In this document: one piece after another, positions 47,930-59,020 of the stretch
Numbering within the stretch: position 1 is the first letter of the stretch
Layout: each line of letters starts with the position of its first letter
Source of the DNA: Calvatia gigantea
Lineage: Eukaryota; Basidiomycota; Agaricomycetes; Agaricales; Lycoperdaceae
Length of the DNA stretch: 64,000 bases
NCBI GenBank assembly: GCA_025093985.1
Contig: JACAAK010000011.1
Span: 806,001-870,000 of the forward strand
Direction: 5' to 3'
The notes under the pieces: model-generated
The model's database searches: none
Told to the model about the DNA's origin: nothing
The model's input: only the letters and a program-made list of their open reading frames with translations
Made by a program: the position numbers and the translations under genes

Positions 47930-48600
47930 TAGGAGTTCTTGGGCATGTGGTAACAGTTGTGCTTTGTTTTCCCAAGAGTTTTCTTCATGGTTGTAATCTT
48001 TCCATTTGATGTAATATTTCCTTTGTCTGTTTTTGGTTCAGTGATTCAGAATACCTTCAATTTTGTATTCTTTTTCTCCTTCTATTATGTCAGAAAGGGG
48101 TGGTTCAGGATTCAGTCCATGGATATTGTTTTTGGTGTATTCAGAGAGAAGGGTGGTGTGGAATACATTGTGGATCTTCCATGTTTCAGGTAGATTAAGT
48201 CAGTAGGAGAGTGGTGATAGTACTTTTTTGATTGTGAATAGTCTGAGGCATTTTGGGGCTATTTTGTTCAATTTGAATGAAAGTTTCAGGTTTTTCCATT
48301 CAAGCCACACTTATTGTCCTAGGGTAAAGGGTTTGAATTTAGATCTGATTCATTGTTCCATGCATTCCATAGCTAGCTTGTGGGCAGCAATGGTGTCTCT
48401 TTGTGCATGGTCCAGGGATTCTATTCTTTTCTTGGTGGTAGTAAAATTTGATTCTTTGAGGATCATAGGTATCCCCTGGGATTTTGTTCCATACATGAGT
48501 TCAAAAGGTGTTTGTTTTCGATTGGAATATGTTCTTGAGTTATGGGAGAACTTGAGAATAGAGAGTGTTTCTGACCAGGTAGAGGGGTTTTCTGTACAGT
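47930..48600 (-). CDS. Chromovirus integrase C-terminus with chromodomain (broken)
   Basis: QTPFELMYGTKSQGIP, then GLNPEPPLSDIIEGEKEYKI, then YYIKWKDYNHEENSWEN. The last two parts form a chromodomain (YxIExIL...YxVKWKGY...TWEP pattern) at about 47,960-48,090. Chromodomains steer insertion towards histone H3K9-methylated chromatin. In-frame stops at about 48,055 and 48,350 make it non-functional. Confidence 0.85.
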
Positions 48601-48605
48601 AGATA

Positions 48606-49724
48606 TGTTGAATCTTGATCCGTACCACTACATTAGTTCAGTCTATTTATAGCTGTAACAGGTCTAGAGTACTTTACTTTCGGAAGGTTGATAATAATGG
48701 ACTATAGACTACATACAAGAGTAATATACCATACCATAGGTAGCTGGATAGATGTTATATACATTACCTTACTTTGCAACTGGGCCTGGATTGTCTCCAC
48801 TCAAGTAGAGGTTCAACGCTATGGCCCAGGAGTATATGACAAGTTTCAATGACTTCTGTGCAGGCTTCAGATCATTCTCTTGAGTAAAAGCTTGTGCTGG
48901 CCTGAGAAGTCCAAGTTAAGTGTCACTGTGGTCCCCAAGGTTGTTAACCTTGTAGTAGATGAGCGAAGATAAGGAAGCTTGTTACTAGAATAACCTAAGG
49001 TAATACAAGGTACTACTTAAGGTTTATATACTAGCTACACGTAAGGGATGGGAAATTATGTAGTAAAGAAAGATGAGTCAATGAGAGACTGCTACAGGTT
49101 AATTGGTAATCTATGGAGTCATAGGAATGAGTAAAAGAAGCAGTACAAGTCATAAAGAAGATAGAGACAAGTAAATAGAAGTCTGATGAAGGTGGAACAG
49201 AAACATGATTCTGTACAAATCATAAGAAGCAAAAGATAGAAGTACATATGGTAATAAATAAAAAATGGACCAGGGTATAGGAAAGGAAAGAAAAAAGAAA
49301 GGAAGTTAACATGTTAGTAGGAAGAGTCTGGAAGTGTAGTAAGTTCATAACAATAGATGACTCCACATGGAACCTTCTAGTACATGCATCATACACAGTA
49401 TGCACTCTTTATACTACTGGTAGATAGTGTTACCTCCCTGTTTCAGGTAGTATGGTCATATCACCTAGGACTTAGTATAAGTACCTCTATGTAGTATGAA
49501 TTATGTATGTCTTCAGGTATAGACTACTCTTACTAGTTCTATGAACATTCACTCTCTTAAGCATGCTTTGCCCTTGTCTTCAGAGTTGATGGGCTAGTAA
49601 GCCTCTCTGGAATCCTCTGGATCTCCCTTACACTATCTCCAGGTGAGTATAACTACTCTCCACCACTTGCACACATACTAGCATAGTAGTGTTATAATTG
49701 GGATGTTATCTCATTCTCTCAACA
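48606..49724 (+). repeat. LTR of the second copia element, split by a solo LTR
   Basis: TGTTGAATCTTGATCCGTAC start and CTCAACA end. Removing the 600-bp insert and its 5-bp duplication leaves about 514 bp. Confidence 0.8.
48753..49352. mobile_element. 600-bp chromovirus-type solo LTR inserted in the copia LTR
   Basis: Starts TGTTATATACATTACC, ends AGTTCATAACA, and aligns along its length with 53,277-53,901. Flanked by ATAGA on both sides (48748-48752 and 49353-49357). Confidence 0.88.
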
Positions 49725-49736
49725 GGTTATGGGCCC
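49725..49736 (+). promoter_or_regulatory. Primer-binding site of the second copia element
   Basis: GGTTATGGGCCC directly after the LTR, identical to that of the intact element at 38085. Confidence 0.65.
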
Positions 49737-52700
49737 CGACTGCTGCTCACTCAGACCACATTTAGTGATGCTGGTAGAGTTTGAGGAGGCTATGGTTGTA
49801 TTCAACCTGGGAGACAGTAGTGCCTTTGGTCCACTTAATACCCTGTCTGACCCATGTTGTGAATGCATGCACTATGCATAGCTGTCCAACATGATGCTGA
49901 TATGTTGTTCACTTGTTCTTGGATTAGTCTTGGCAAATCATTACTTCTGGTCTAGTTCAGCCTCTTATGGTCCACTCCCCATTCTTTTAGGTTGCAGCAA
50001 GAACTATTCCATTCTGGTTGCTCCACCTCCACTCCTGTGTTCTCTCTAATTGATGACAACTCTTCTATTACGACCTTAGTCTGAGTAAACCTCAGGTTGC
50101 AACTTTAGGCTAAGACTTGAGGGCGAGTAAGGGGAGAGGAACTAAGTGGTTAAGCATACCGAATATAGGAGTATGTATGTATGCTTAAATACTACAGGAA
50201 CATCCAGTTGAATGGATGGGGAACTACATGAAACATCCAGTAGAGATGGCATTGTAGTTAGTTGGAGTCATACTCAGAGATTGCTCAGTAGGAAATAGCT
50301 GAAACAGGTACACAGGGGATAGGAATGTAGACAGATAAGGAACGTGATATGATTGGTGAAAGTTCACAACATCTTCAGGCTTTCTGGGTTCTCTTCAAAT
50401 CCATTTCAGTAATTAGCTTATATGTTGTATCATTTATACTGAGCATTATGCTCCACTTCACTGGTTATTTCACTGTGTCCAGGATAATATATCTTGATAA
50501 CTGCAATAAAACTGCAGTGTCAGGTAAAACCATAAGACTTGTGTTCTTGTGTTTCAAGTCAATTGAGTTTATCTCTCCTTGAGTTTCAAACACACCACAA
50601 GCAAGTACCTGAGCCACTTGATCTGCTTGGTTGGCAGTTACAAGCTGCCAAGTCCCACTTAGTCTTATAGCTGGGATATATGCAATATCTTTGAGAAGTC
50701 CACTATTCATTCCTTCATTAGGCTTTTATGCTTTACCCTTCCATGTCTATTTGACTACCACTTATACTTCCTATGGATCACCCATGTGCATCAACACTTT
50801 ATGCCATGCTAAGGTGATGGGCAGCAGCACTTGCAGCATTTATATTGCAGCAGTAGCCACATACACAAATTGTCCAATGGAAATGGCAAGGAGAAGAACA
50901 CTTTAAGTGTCCTTGCAGCAGGGAAATAAGGGAAGAAGGATAATAAGCTGGATATTCTGCCATTATGTCACTTCAGGAAACATTTGGAATATAGTTAAAT
51001 ACTACACTGGCACAAGGTTGCCATAGTATACTATTTCTCTTGTAAAGGTGCTACATCACTACATATTGCACCCTACTTCTAGCACCAATGTTACTTTGCT
51101 TGAGTCAAGTGCACTATTGCACCCAAGCTTGAAATCTGCCACCAACCTTAAATGGTCTATGTCACAAAGAGCAGGGACTAGTGTATTATATTGCTTTGTC
51201 TGCTGACAGCTAGGAAAAACAAAGGAAGCTTTAATGAAGTTTGACTTTATGGAAGTCTCCATCCACAAATAGGACTTGAGTGCACCATTTAGCAACTACA
51301 ATTGAGAAAGAGGTTCTAGTTTGAGTACCAAGGTACAACATTCCGATGAACTCTTTAAGAAATCCTACAGCTGCTCCTATTAGAGCTTGGTACTGGAGGA
51401 GTCCTTGTGATTGCCACCATTTAGATGATGTGAACCTTGAGCTCAACGGAAGGATATATGAGTTAGTACTTCCAACTTCATACTCCTTGAAAATGCATTG
51501 AATGATGGTATGCCACAGACTCCACACCACTGGCTTAATAACCACTTCTAAGCAACAAGTGAGCTATCTACAATGGATAAAATGAAGATGAGAGCAGGAG
51601 TATATTGCTCTATTCACTTGAGAAGAATATCACTAGTGTGATCTCATAAATCACCTCATTTAAAAGGAAGGAAGAAATGACATGTCTCAGAATAGCAGAA
51701 ACAGCTCCCAACATAAATGGTTGAGCTTTTGCACTTTGTTGCCAGATAACTCAGTAAGACCTTGTCAGTATATGACTTTGAGGCAATAAAGTCCAGAACC
51801 ATCAAAAAAGACAAGTAGTTGAACTGCATACATTCCAGCATAAGTCATAGACTTAGGGAAAGATTTGTTTGTGCCATGTTAAGTGATGTACCGATCTTAT
51901 ATCAAGAAAATCTTACAATATATGTCCTTGAGTGTAATACTTTTGAGGCAATCATTAAAGATTACCACCTTTACAACTAGTCAAAAAAAGCTGTATATTC
52001 CACCTGATCTCATTGTTGTACACAAACTTGCAACTTTAGCAAGGAGATTTTAGCTGCATTGAACATTATGCCTATTCTACTATATCATTTGACATCATTG
52101 AACAGAATATTCCTTTGATTGTGCCTTTTCCAAGTCAATTTAGACATGTCAAAAACAGCACTCTGATTTTATTGCCATCCTGGATATACCATGGGGGAAA
52201 TCACACTAGTACCTCTTCCCAGAACTTTCATACAAATATCCTCATCCTTGAGTATCTTACTCAGACTTGATGGAAATGCTTGTTGCTTATTATGACACCA
52301 CTCTATGACTTCCTATCTCACATTGTATGGTTGTCCTCCTTTGTTAAGAAGCCTTGAGGCTCCAAGTGTGTTCGAGAAACTGTTTCAGTTTGCAGCTTAA
52401 AAGAAACCACACTGATTCTGGAGGAGAGTTTGTTAAACGAGAGGCACTTAGCATTATTTGTGGTATAACAAATCACCCACTAGACCTCCTACTCCCTATG
52501 TGCATCTGCAATGGTTGAAGTAGAGAGACTGATCCACACTCCACCTCAAGAAAAGCCTAAAAGCTTTATGGCTTCAGGACTGTCTAACCTGATTCTCAGT
52601 GCAGTTAGCATTGACTAGAGCTGCATTTTACACACCAGTCTAGTGTCTTTAGTGGAAGACACTTTACAGTGTAAATCAAGGAACACACCATTAATTTGGT

Positions 52701-53276
52701 TCTGTACTATGAGTTTGGATTGCAGCACATTTGAATTTATGATGACCACCCAAACATGACCACAAAACCAAGATGTTCCTATTCTTTAGTTGTAATTGAT
52801 CAACAAGAACTTTGAGTTCATGTGGCACACAGAAAGGCTTCACATTACATTACACCTTATTCAACAAGGAAATTATCCCTTAAATGTCATGATACTGACT
52901 GGATAGCAGTCACCAGTCCAATTGCAAAGAAGAGAGCAAAATCTGCAAGAAGCAAGAGTGTTCATTTCTTTCTCTGCTATCTTAGGATGATGCTGGAGAT
53001 ATTCCATTTTCCTTTCACAGTCATCTTCTGAACCCTCCATTTCCTTGACATTCTCCACCAATAATATCCTACATCTTAGCAGGTTTAACTGCCAATATAA
53101 TGCTATTATATGTACTCCCCTAAAAAGGAGATCTACTACCTTAGACACACCACACTTCTGTGTTGCCACTTTATGTGGAATGACCATTGTGGAGGAGTTA
53201 TAAAGTTGTCAGTTGATAAGTGTTGCACTATTGAACCTGACTAGGTTGAGCTACATTATTCTTTCACCATCCAGAA

Positions 53277-53901
53277 TGTTACGTGCGTTACCTTACTTCG
53301 CAACCGGGCCCGGATCGTCTCCACTCAGGGAGAGGTTCAACGCTATAGCCCAGGAGTATTTGACAAGTCTCAATGACTTCTGTGCAGGCTTCGGATCGCT
53401 CCCTCGAGTAGAAGCTCGCGCTTGCCTGAGAAGTCCGAGTTAAGTGTCACTGCAGTCCCCAAGGTTGTTAGCCTTGTAGCAGACGAGCGAAGATAAGGAA
53501 GCTTGTTACTAGAATAACCTAAAGTAATACAAAGTACTACTTAGGGTTTATATACTAGCTACGAATAAGAGATGAGAGATTACGTAGTAAGTAGATATGA
53601 GTCAATGAGAACTACTACGGGTTAATTGGTAATATAAGGAATCATAGGGGTAGGCGAAATGAATAGAAGAATGAGTACGAGTCATAAGAAGATGGAGTCA
53701 GGTAAAGAGAAGTACAATGGTGGGAAAGATGAAAGTGAAACAGGAACATGACCCAGAATGAATCATAAGAAGCGAAGGTAGAAGTACATGTGATAAATAA
53801 ATAAAGGACGGACCGGGGTATACAGGAATAAGAAGGGAAAGTCTGTACGGAAGGTTAATACGTTGATGCGAAGAGTCCGGGGGTGTGGTAAGTTCGTAAC
53901 A
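53277..53901. repeat. Best-preserved chromovirus LTR (625 bp)
   Basis: TGTTACGTGCG start and TTCGTAACA end. It keeps many CpG sites that are TpG or CpA in the copies at 45,045 and 48,753. I see no matching 5-bp repeat at its borders (CAGAA and TGTAT), so it may be a recombinant end rather than a simple solo insertion. Confidence 0.85.
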
Positions 53902-54177
53902 TGTATAGACACATTGGAATGGTTTTACCACCTGGTCTGGCTGGAATCATGACTGGTCATATGGTACACTGTTAGAATTGCTTTTTGTTAAGCACAGTGG
54001 TCATCCCATAGCCGCCGCTATCCGTCATCAATGGTCATAGTGTTCTACAGTGATCAAGTACTCTTTTATTATACTGTTGGGCTCTTAGATTAGGTCGTAC
54101 TACTACAGGAAGGTTTGATACAATCGTTAGATTAGGCTTGTATGCCTTAGATTAGTGATTTTCATGCGTGAAAACAG
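53902..54177. other. Unassigned DNA between the chromovirus LTR and the LINE stack
   Basis: About 275 bases without a frame or clear similarity to the elements around it. A TTAGATTAG motif recurs three times (54,087-54,154). Confidence 0.4.
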
Positions 54178-54287
54178 CTTTGCTGTTACAGCGGGAATGG
54201 GTAGACTTCTCGGACAAGGAGCTGGTGAATGTGCTGTCTGCCTGCTCCAAGGTCTCTGCACCGGGCCCCAACCACATTATGTGACAG

Positions 54288-55172
54288 ATGCTCAAACAGA
54301 TTGTGTTAGGGGATGTCCTGCCGGTCTTTGTACATCTAGCTAGTGCCTGCGTTCGTCTAGACTGCTGGCTGGAGTACTTTAAGGAATCCATGTCGGTTAT
54401 TATCCCTAAGCTGGGTAAGCTTACATACTCCACACCCAAGGCCTTTAGGCCCATTGTTCTTCTCAACATGCTGGACAAGCTGTTTGAGAAAATGATTGCG
54501 ACTAGGCTCCAGTTTGACTCTGTCAAATTTGGGGTCTTTCATCCTAACCAGCTCGGGGGTGTGATCCAGAGATCCACCGAAGATGCTGGCCTGATGCTAA
54601 CCCACATTGTCAGAGCGGGTTGGGCTAAAGGCCTCAGGACTAGCATTGTGGCATTTGACATAGCGCAGTTCTTCCCTTTGTTGCACCACGATATGTTGGG
54701 AGCGATACTCCGCAAGCAAGGATTCGCCCCTGAATTGGTCAGATTCTTTGCATACTACTTGGTAGGATGGAAGACCCAGTATTGCTAGGATTCTTTCAAG
54801 TCCGAGCCTTTTCCATTGGATGTGGGGATAGGGCAGGGGTCTGCTCTTTCTCCTGTCCTCTCAGCCTTATACATAGCCCTGCTTATGTGGCTTTTCGACA
54901 GGGAGGTGTTGCATCTTGGGACAACTCTTCTGTCATATGTTGATGATGGTACTATCATCGCCCAGTCCAATGACTGGAAATCTAACCTTGTGGCTCTCAA
55001 AGAGGTATATAGTATTATATTTTGGCTCTTTGAGCATTTCGCCTTGGTACTTGAGCATGACAAGTCTGAGGTATTTCACTTCTCCCATAAGCATGGGGAT
55101 GATAATCCGCCTATTGACCTGGGCTTTGCCCTGTTCACTGGTGATACACCACTTCGGCCCAAGCCCTATTGA
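54288..55172 (+). pseudogene. LINE copy A reverse transcriptase (broken)
   Basis: FRPIVLLNMLDKLFEKMIAT, then IVAFDIAQFFPLLHHDML, then after a stop GQGSALSPVLSALYI and the catalytic SYVDDGTIIAQS (near 54,940). Stops separate the blocks. Confidence 0.85.
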
Positions 55173-55178
55173 AGGTAC

Positions 55179-56356
55179 TTGGATTTCTATTTTGACCGTG
55201 CCCTTACATTTAAGGAGCATGTTCGGTACTACTCTACCAAGGCTCTTTCTACAGTAAAAGCCATGAAGATGCTTGGTAATTCTACGAGGGGCTTGTGGCC
55301 TATGCAGAAGCACCTCCTCTATTGGTCTTGCGTCGTTCTTATTGTGATGTATGGCTTTAAACTTTGGTTCTTCAAGGGGTCCCGCTGCAAGGTGGCCCTC
55401 AAGAGCCTCAATGTCATGCAGAGATGGGTGGCCCTGTGGATCACAGGTGCCTTCCGGACTGCTCCTATAGGGGCTGTGGAGGCATTCGTGGGTCTCATAC
55501 CTATCCAGCTTCATGTACAGAAGCTTGCTACTAGGTCAGATTACAGGATTAAGACCCTGTTACCTAATTATCCTCTTAGGGCTCTTATGAGCCCTGAGTA
55601 CTCTGGGTCTGTTAAGTTGCATGCCTGCTCTGTCGGTCTTATATCTCCTGCTGTCTGCAAGAAGACTAAAGGCTCTTTGCTCCAGGCTGATGCCAACCTG
55701 GTGAACCTTGTCGAAGAGTTCAAGCTTATGGCTTCGATTAATCGGCCTGGGTACTGCCTGATGGATTGCTACCCTGACCAGGTGTTGTTCATGGAGGTGA
55801 AGCTCAATGCAGAGGGAAATGTAGACCCTGCGCATATATATACTCTTGATGTGCACCTTAGGGAGTGTAGGGAGGATCTCGGGATTGTCCATATGGCAAC
55901 GGATGCTAGTCTGCTGCTACATGGCAAGTTCCAGGCAGTTTCATCTGCCCACATCTTTTGCCAACACAAGTCCTTCTGAGAGATTACTCATGTGGCTGGC
56001 CAGGTTACAGCACCTGATGCTGAACTTATAGCTATTGTGCTCGGTGTTCATTTTGCTCTTAAGCAGGATGATGTCAGGCTTATACGCGTCTTCACTGACT
56101 CTATTGCATCAGCGAAGCTCGCAGTTGATCCGTCCACGCACTCTGGGCAGATGCTGTCCCAGGGAGTGTGTGTGGTGCTTAAACAATGGCTCTCTGGGGA
56201 TCCCCAGAGAGGCATTGAGTTCCTCACTGTCCCTTCTTCAGAGAAGTGGGAGTTTCATCATGCTGTTCACCGGCATGTCACCTCATTTCCTCAGGTCACT
56301 TGTGGCCTGAGGCTGTTTACTTCTATTGCCCGCCTCCATAGGGAAGTGGTTGATAA
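55179..56356 (+). pseudogene. LINE copy A RNase H region (broken)
   Basis: HMATDASLLLHGKFQAVSSA with the first RNase H Asp, a TGA at 55,977-55,979, then the APDAELIAIVLGVHFAL Glu motif and VFTDSIASAKLAVD. The pattern is a type I RNase H appended to a LINE RT. Confidence 0.82.
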
Positions 56357-56372
56357 TGCTCTGGAGTCATGA
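56357..56372. repeat. Target duplication of LINE copy B, left copy
   Basis: TGCTCTGGAGTCATGA here and again at 61070-61085. The T tract (complement of a poly-A tail) starts at 56,373. Confidence 0.88.
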
Positions 56373-57185
56373 TTTTTTTTTTTTTTTTTTTTACATCAAG
56401 GCTTGCACCAATTTGTAATGCGGTGCCCGATTGCAGTCTGCGTGTAGCAGAGTACAAATCCCCTAACTACAAAGTCTGATGAGTTGAGAGTAATCTACTG
56501 TTCAGCGACAATCCAACCCAACCCAGGTAGCCCAGACCAGACTAGACTGCCCCCTACTTGCTAAATCCCCTGGTTGCCCGAAATGCCCATTACACTGAAG
56601 AAGACCCAGTTGCCCAGGTCTTGTGGTGTATACCCAGTGACGCACTGTCGCACTGTGACGGTGCCCTGATCATCCCTCAAGAGGCAGACCCAGCAGCAGC
56701 GGTGGCCAAGTGCCCTCAGGGGGACAGGTGTAGTCAGGGGAGCCAGTGCAAGGAGCCCCCGCTTGGAGCCACCTTACCCCCAAATTCCCAGATGAAAGGG
56801 TATCAGCCCAGTCCCGACCTAGAGCAACCCAGCAAGCAGGGTAGCAACTCGAAGTGCCAACCAGATGGCGCCCAAGAAAGCAGCTGAGCAGGATGAGCCC
56901 GCACCGCCACCCGGGGACCTCACCCCCATTATTTCGTGCCTTCGCCCCCCGTGAAACCCCCAGCCAAGTCCAGGAAAGGAGCACCACCAGCTGAGGCCAG
57001 AAGCACCCCCCAGGGACGCCACCCCTGTTGCCTTAAGACTTCTCCACCCAGTAGGCCAGAAGACCAGCGACCCCGCAGGGACCCCCTGCACGCACCAGCT
57101 CAACCGATCCCAGCATCATCTGGTCTGAATGCAAAAGCCCCTGGGTTCACATTCAGGAAGTCAATCAGCTCACGAATGGTCTGAG

Positions 57186-57493
57186 TGTTAGAATAAACGA
57201 AGATGTCAATGAAGTCTCCTGAGTGGCGCTAAGTGGTCTAGAGCAGGGATCACAATAAAGTGAAGATCGTAGTATTCGAGGTGTAACTCAACAAGGGATT
57301 GACCTTGGCGAGTACATAACTATATACTACATACATTATTTACTATCAGTACTGGAACAAAATATACGGAATGTTCTGGAACAAAGGAGATGACGTCATG
57401 AATGACATCATCGTGGAGTAAACACGTCATGATGACACAATGTATGAGATGGATCTAAAAATAGTTCAAGGTGCTGATTTACCACTTCTAACA
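57186..57493. mobile_element. 308-bp solo LTR inside LINE copy B
   Basis: TGTTAGAAT start, TTCTAACA end, CTGAG on both sides (57181-57185 and 57494-57498). LINE sequence resumes across it. It contains the palindrome TGACGTCA (57391-57398) with further TGACATCA and CACGTCATG motifs close by. Confidence 0.88.
57391..57398. promoter_or_regulatory. CRE-type TGACGTCA site in the solo LTR
   Basis: Perfect bZIP (CREB/ATF) palindrome, with two near copies within 40 bases. Such clusters occur in LTR promoters that respond to stress; function here is inferred. Confidence 0.4.
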
Positions 57494-57498
57494 CTGAG

Positions 57499-58735
57499 GA
57501 GGTCTGTCAAGCTCCCTCTTGTAGTTGGGACACCTGACAAATATGTGATAGCGCTCCTCAAGAGCGGCACCACACGAACAGCCAATGCTTTCGTTAGGAA
57601 AGAATTGTACTCAGTATGATCCAATCGGAACATGACCTGTGATGGCATGCACGGCTCTTGCACATAGCGAGTTAGAGCCACTAACATGAGGGAGCCAGGG
57701 CCCACCAGAAAGGTAGGTCAGCTTCCCTGGAATAGATGGATCTGCCCCAGAGGCAAGATCCATGTTACTACACCCCTTGTAGGAAGAGGTAGAGTACAGC
57801 TGACACCATGACTCCAGAACATCATCGACCGCCTCCTTACGCAGGCGGGCAATAGAAGTGAACAGCCTCAGGCCATAAGCGACCTGAGGAAACGAGGTGA
57901 CATGCTGGTGGACAGCATGGTGGAACTCCCACTTCTCAGAGGAAGGGACAGCAAGGAATTTAATGCGCCTCTGGGGATCCCCAGAGAGCCACTGCTTAAG
58001 CGCCACACACACTCCCTGGGACAGCATCTGCCCAGAGTGCGTGGATGGATCAACTGCAAGCTTCGCCGATGCAATAGAATCAGTGAAGACATGTATGAGC
58101 CTGACGTCATCCTGCTTGAGGGCAAAATGAACGCCAAGCACAATGGCCATGAGCTCAGCATCAGGTGCTGAAACTCAGCCTGCCACATGAGTGATCTCCT
58201 GGAGACACTCATGTTGGCAATAGATGTGGGCAGATGAGACTGCCTGGAACTTGCCATGAAGCGGAAGACTTGCGTCCGTCGCCATGTGGACAATCCCGAG
58301 ATCCTCCCTGCACTCCCTAAGGCGCGCATCAAGAGCATACATATGCGCGGGGTCAGTATTACCCTCTGCATTGAGCTTCACCTCCATGAATGACACCTGG
58401 TCAGGGTAGCAGTCCATCAGGCAGTATCCAGGCCGATTAATTGAGGCCATAGGCTCAAATTCCTCAACGAGGTTCACCAGGTTGGAATCAGCCTGGATTA
58501 AGGAGCCTTTAGTCCTCTTGTGAATCACAGGAGATATAAGACTGATAGAGTGGGCATGCAGCTTAGCAGACCCAAAATACTCAGGGCTCATAAGGGCCCT
58601 AAGGGGATGATTAGGTGACAGGGTCTTAATCCTGTAGTCCGACCTAACAGCAAGCTTCTGTATATGAAGCTGGATAGGTATGAGACCTGCGAATGACTCC
58701 GCAGCCCCAGTAGGAGCAGTCCAGAATGCACCTGT
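57499..58735 (-). pseudogene. LINE copy B RNase H and terminal Cys/His motif (broken)
   Basis: HMATDASLPLHGKFQAVSSA, a stop near 58,173, then APDAELMAIVLGVHFAL and VFTDSIASAKLAVDPSTHSG. The C-terminus has a CSCGAALEERYHIFV-type CxC...H...C motif near 57,560 that is common at the end of LINE ORF2. Confidence 0.82.
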
Positions 58736-59020
58736 AATCTATAGGGCTGCCCGTCTCTGCATGACATTCAGGCTCTTAAGGGCCGCCTTACAGCAGGAAC
58801 TCTTGAAGAACCAGAGTTTGAAGCCATATGTCGCAATAGGGACAACACATGACTGGTAGAGGAGGCGCTTCTGCATAGGCCGCAAGCCCCTCATCGAGTT
58901 ACCAAGCATTTTCATGGCTTTCACCATAGACAGTGCTTTGGTAGAATAATAGCGAACATGCTCCTTGAAGGTAAGGGCATGGTCAAAGTAGAAACCCAAA
59001 TACCTCCAATAGGGCTTGGG

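Larger units (their letters stand above)
45045..48605 (-). mobile_element. 3' part of a Ty3/gypsy chromovirus
   Basis: On the minus strand the code starts in the C-terminal part of integrase (FSHNSRTYSNRKQTPFELMY, near 48,500), passes a chromodomain and an extra Cys-rich reading region, and ends in an LTR at 46,040-45,045. The 5' portion is cut off at 48,606 by the next copia element. The LTR matches the 625-bp LTR at 53,277-53,901. Many stops are present. Confidence 0.85.
48606..53276 (+). mobile_element. Second, heavily mutated Ty1/copia element
   Basis: The left LTR (48606-49724) shares its first 45 bases closely with the intact copia LTR and ends CTCAACA. The same primer-binding site (GGTTATGGGCCCCGAC) follows at 49,725. 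Internal DNA follows the intact element in order: the stretch at 51,890-51,960 matches 40,445-40,560, the region near 52,430 matches the integrase TDNGGEY code, and 52,850-52,930 matches 41,535-41,620. The frames are full of stops and strongly AT-biased. The right part, equivalent to the RT region and 3' LTR, is missing in this window. Confidence 0.8.

Noticed and set aside
47222..48602. Several plus-strand frames, some hydrophobic and Phe-rich
   Set aside because: Antisense images of the chromovirus minus-strand code, which shows clear integrase and chromodomain motifs.
53277..53901. Simple solo insertion of the chromovirus LTR with a target duplication
   Set aside because: The five bases on each side (CAGAA and TGTAT) do not match, so I list it only as an LTR copy.
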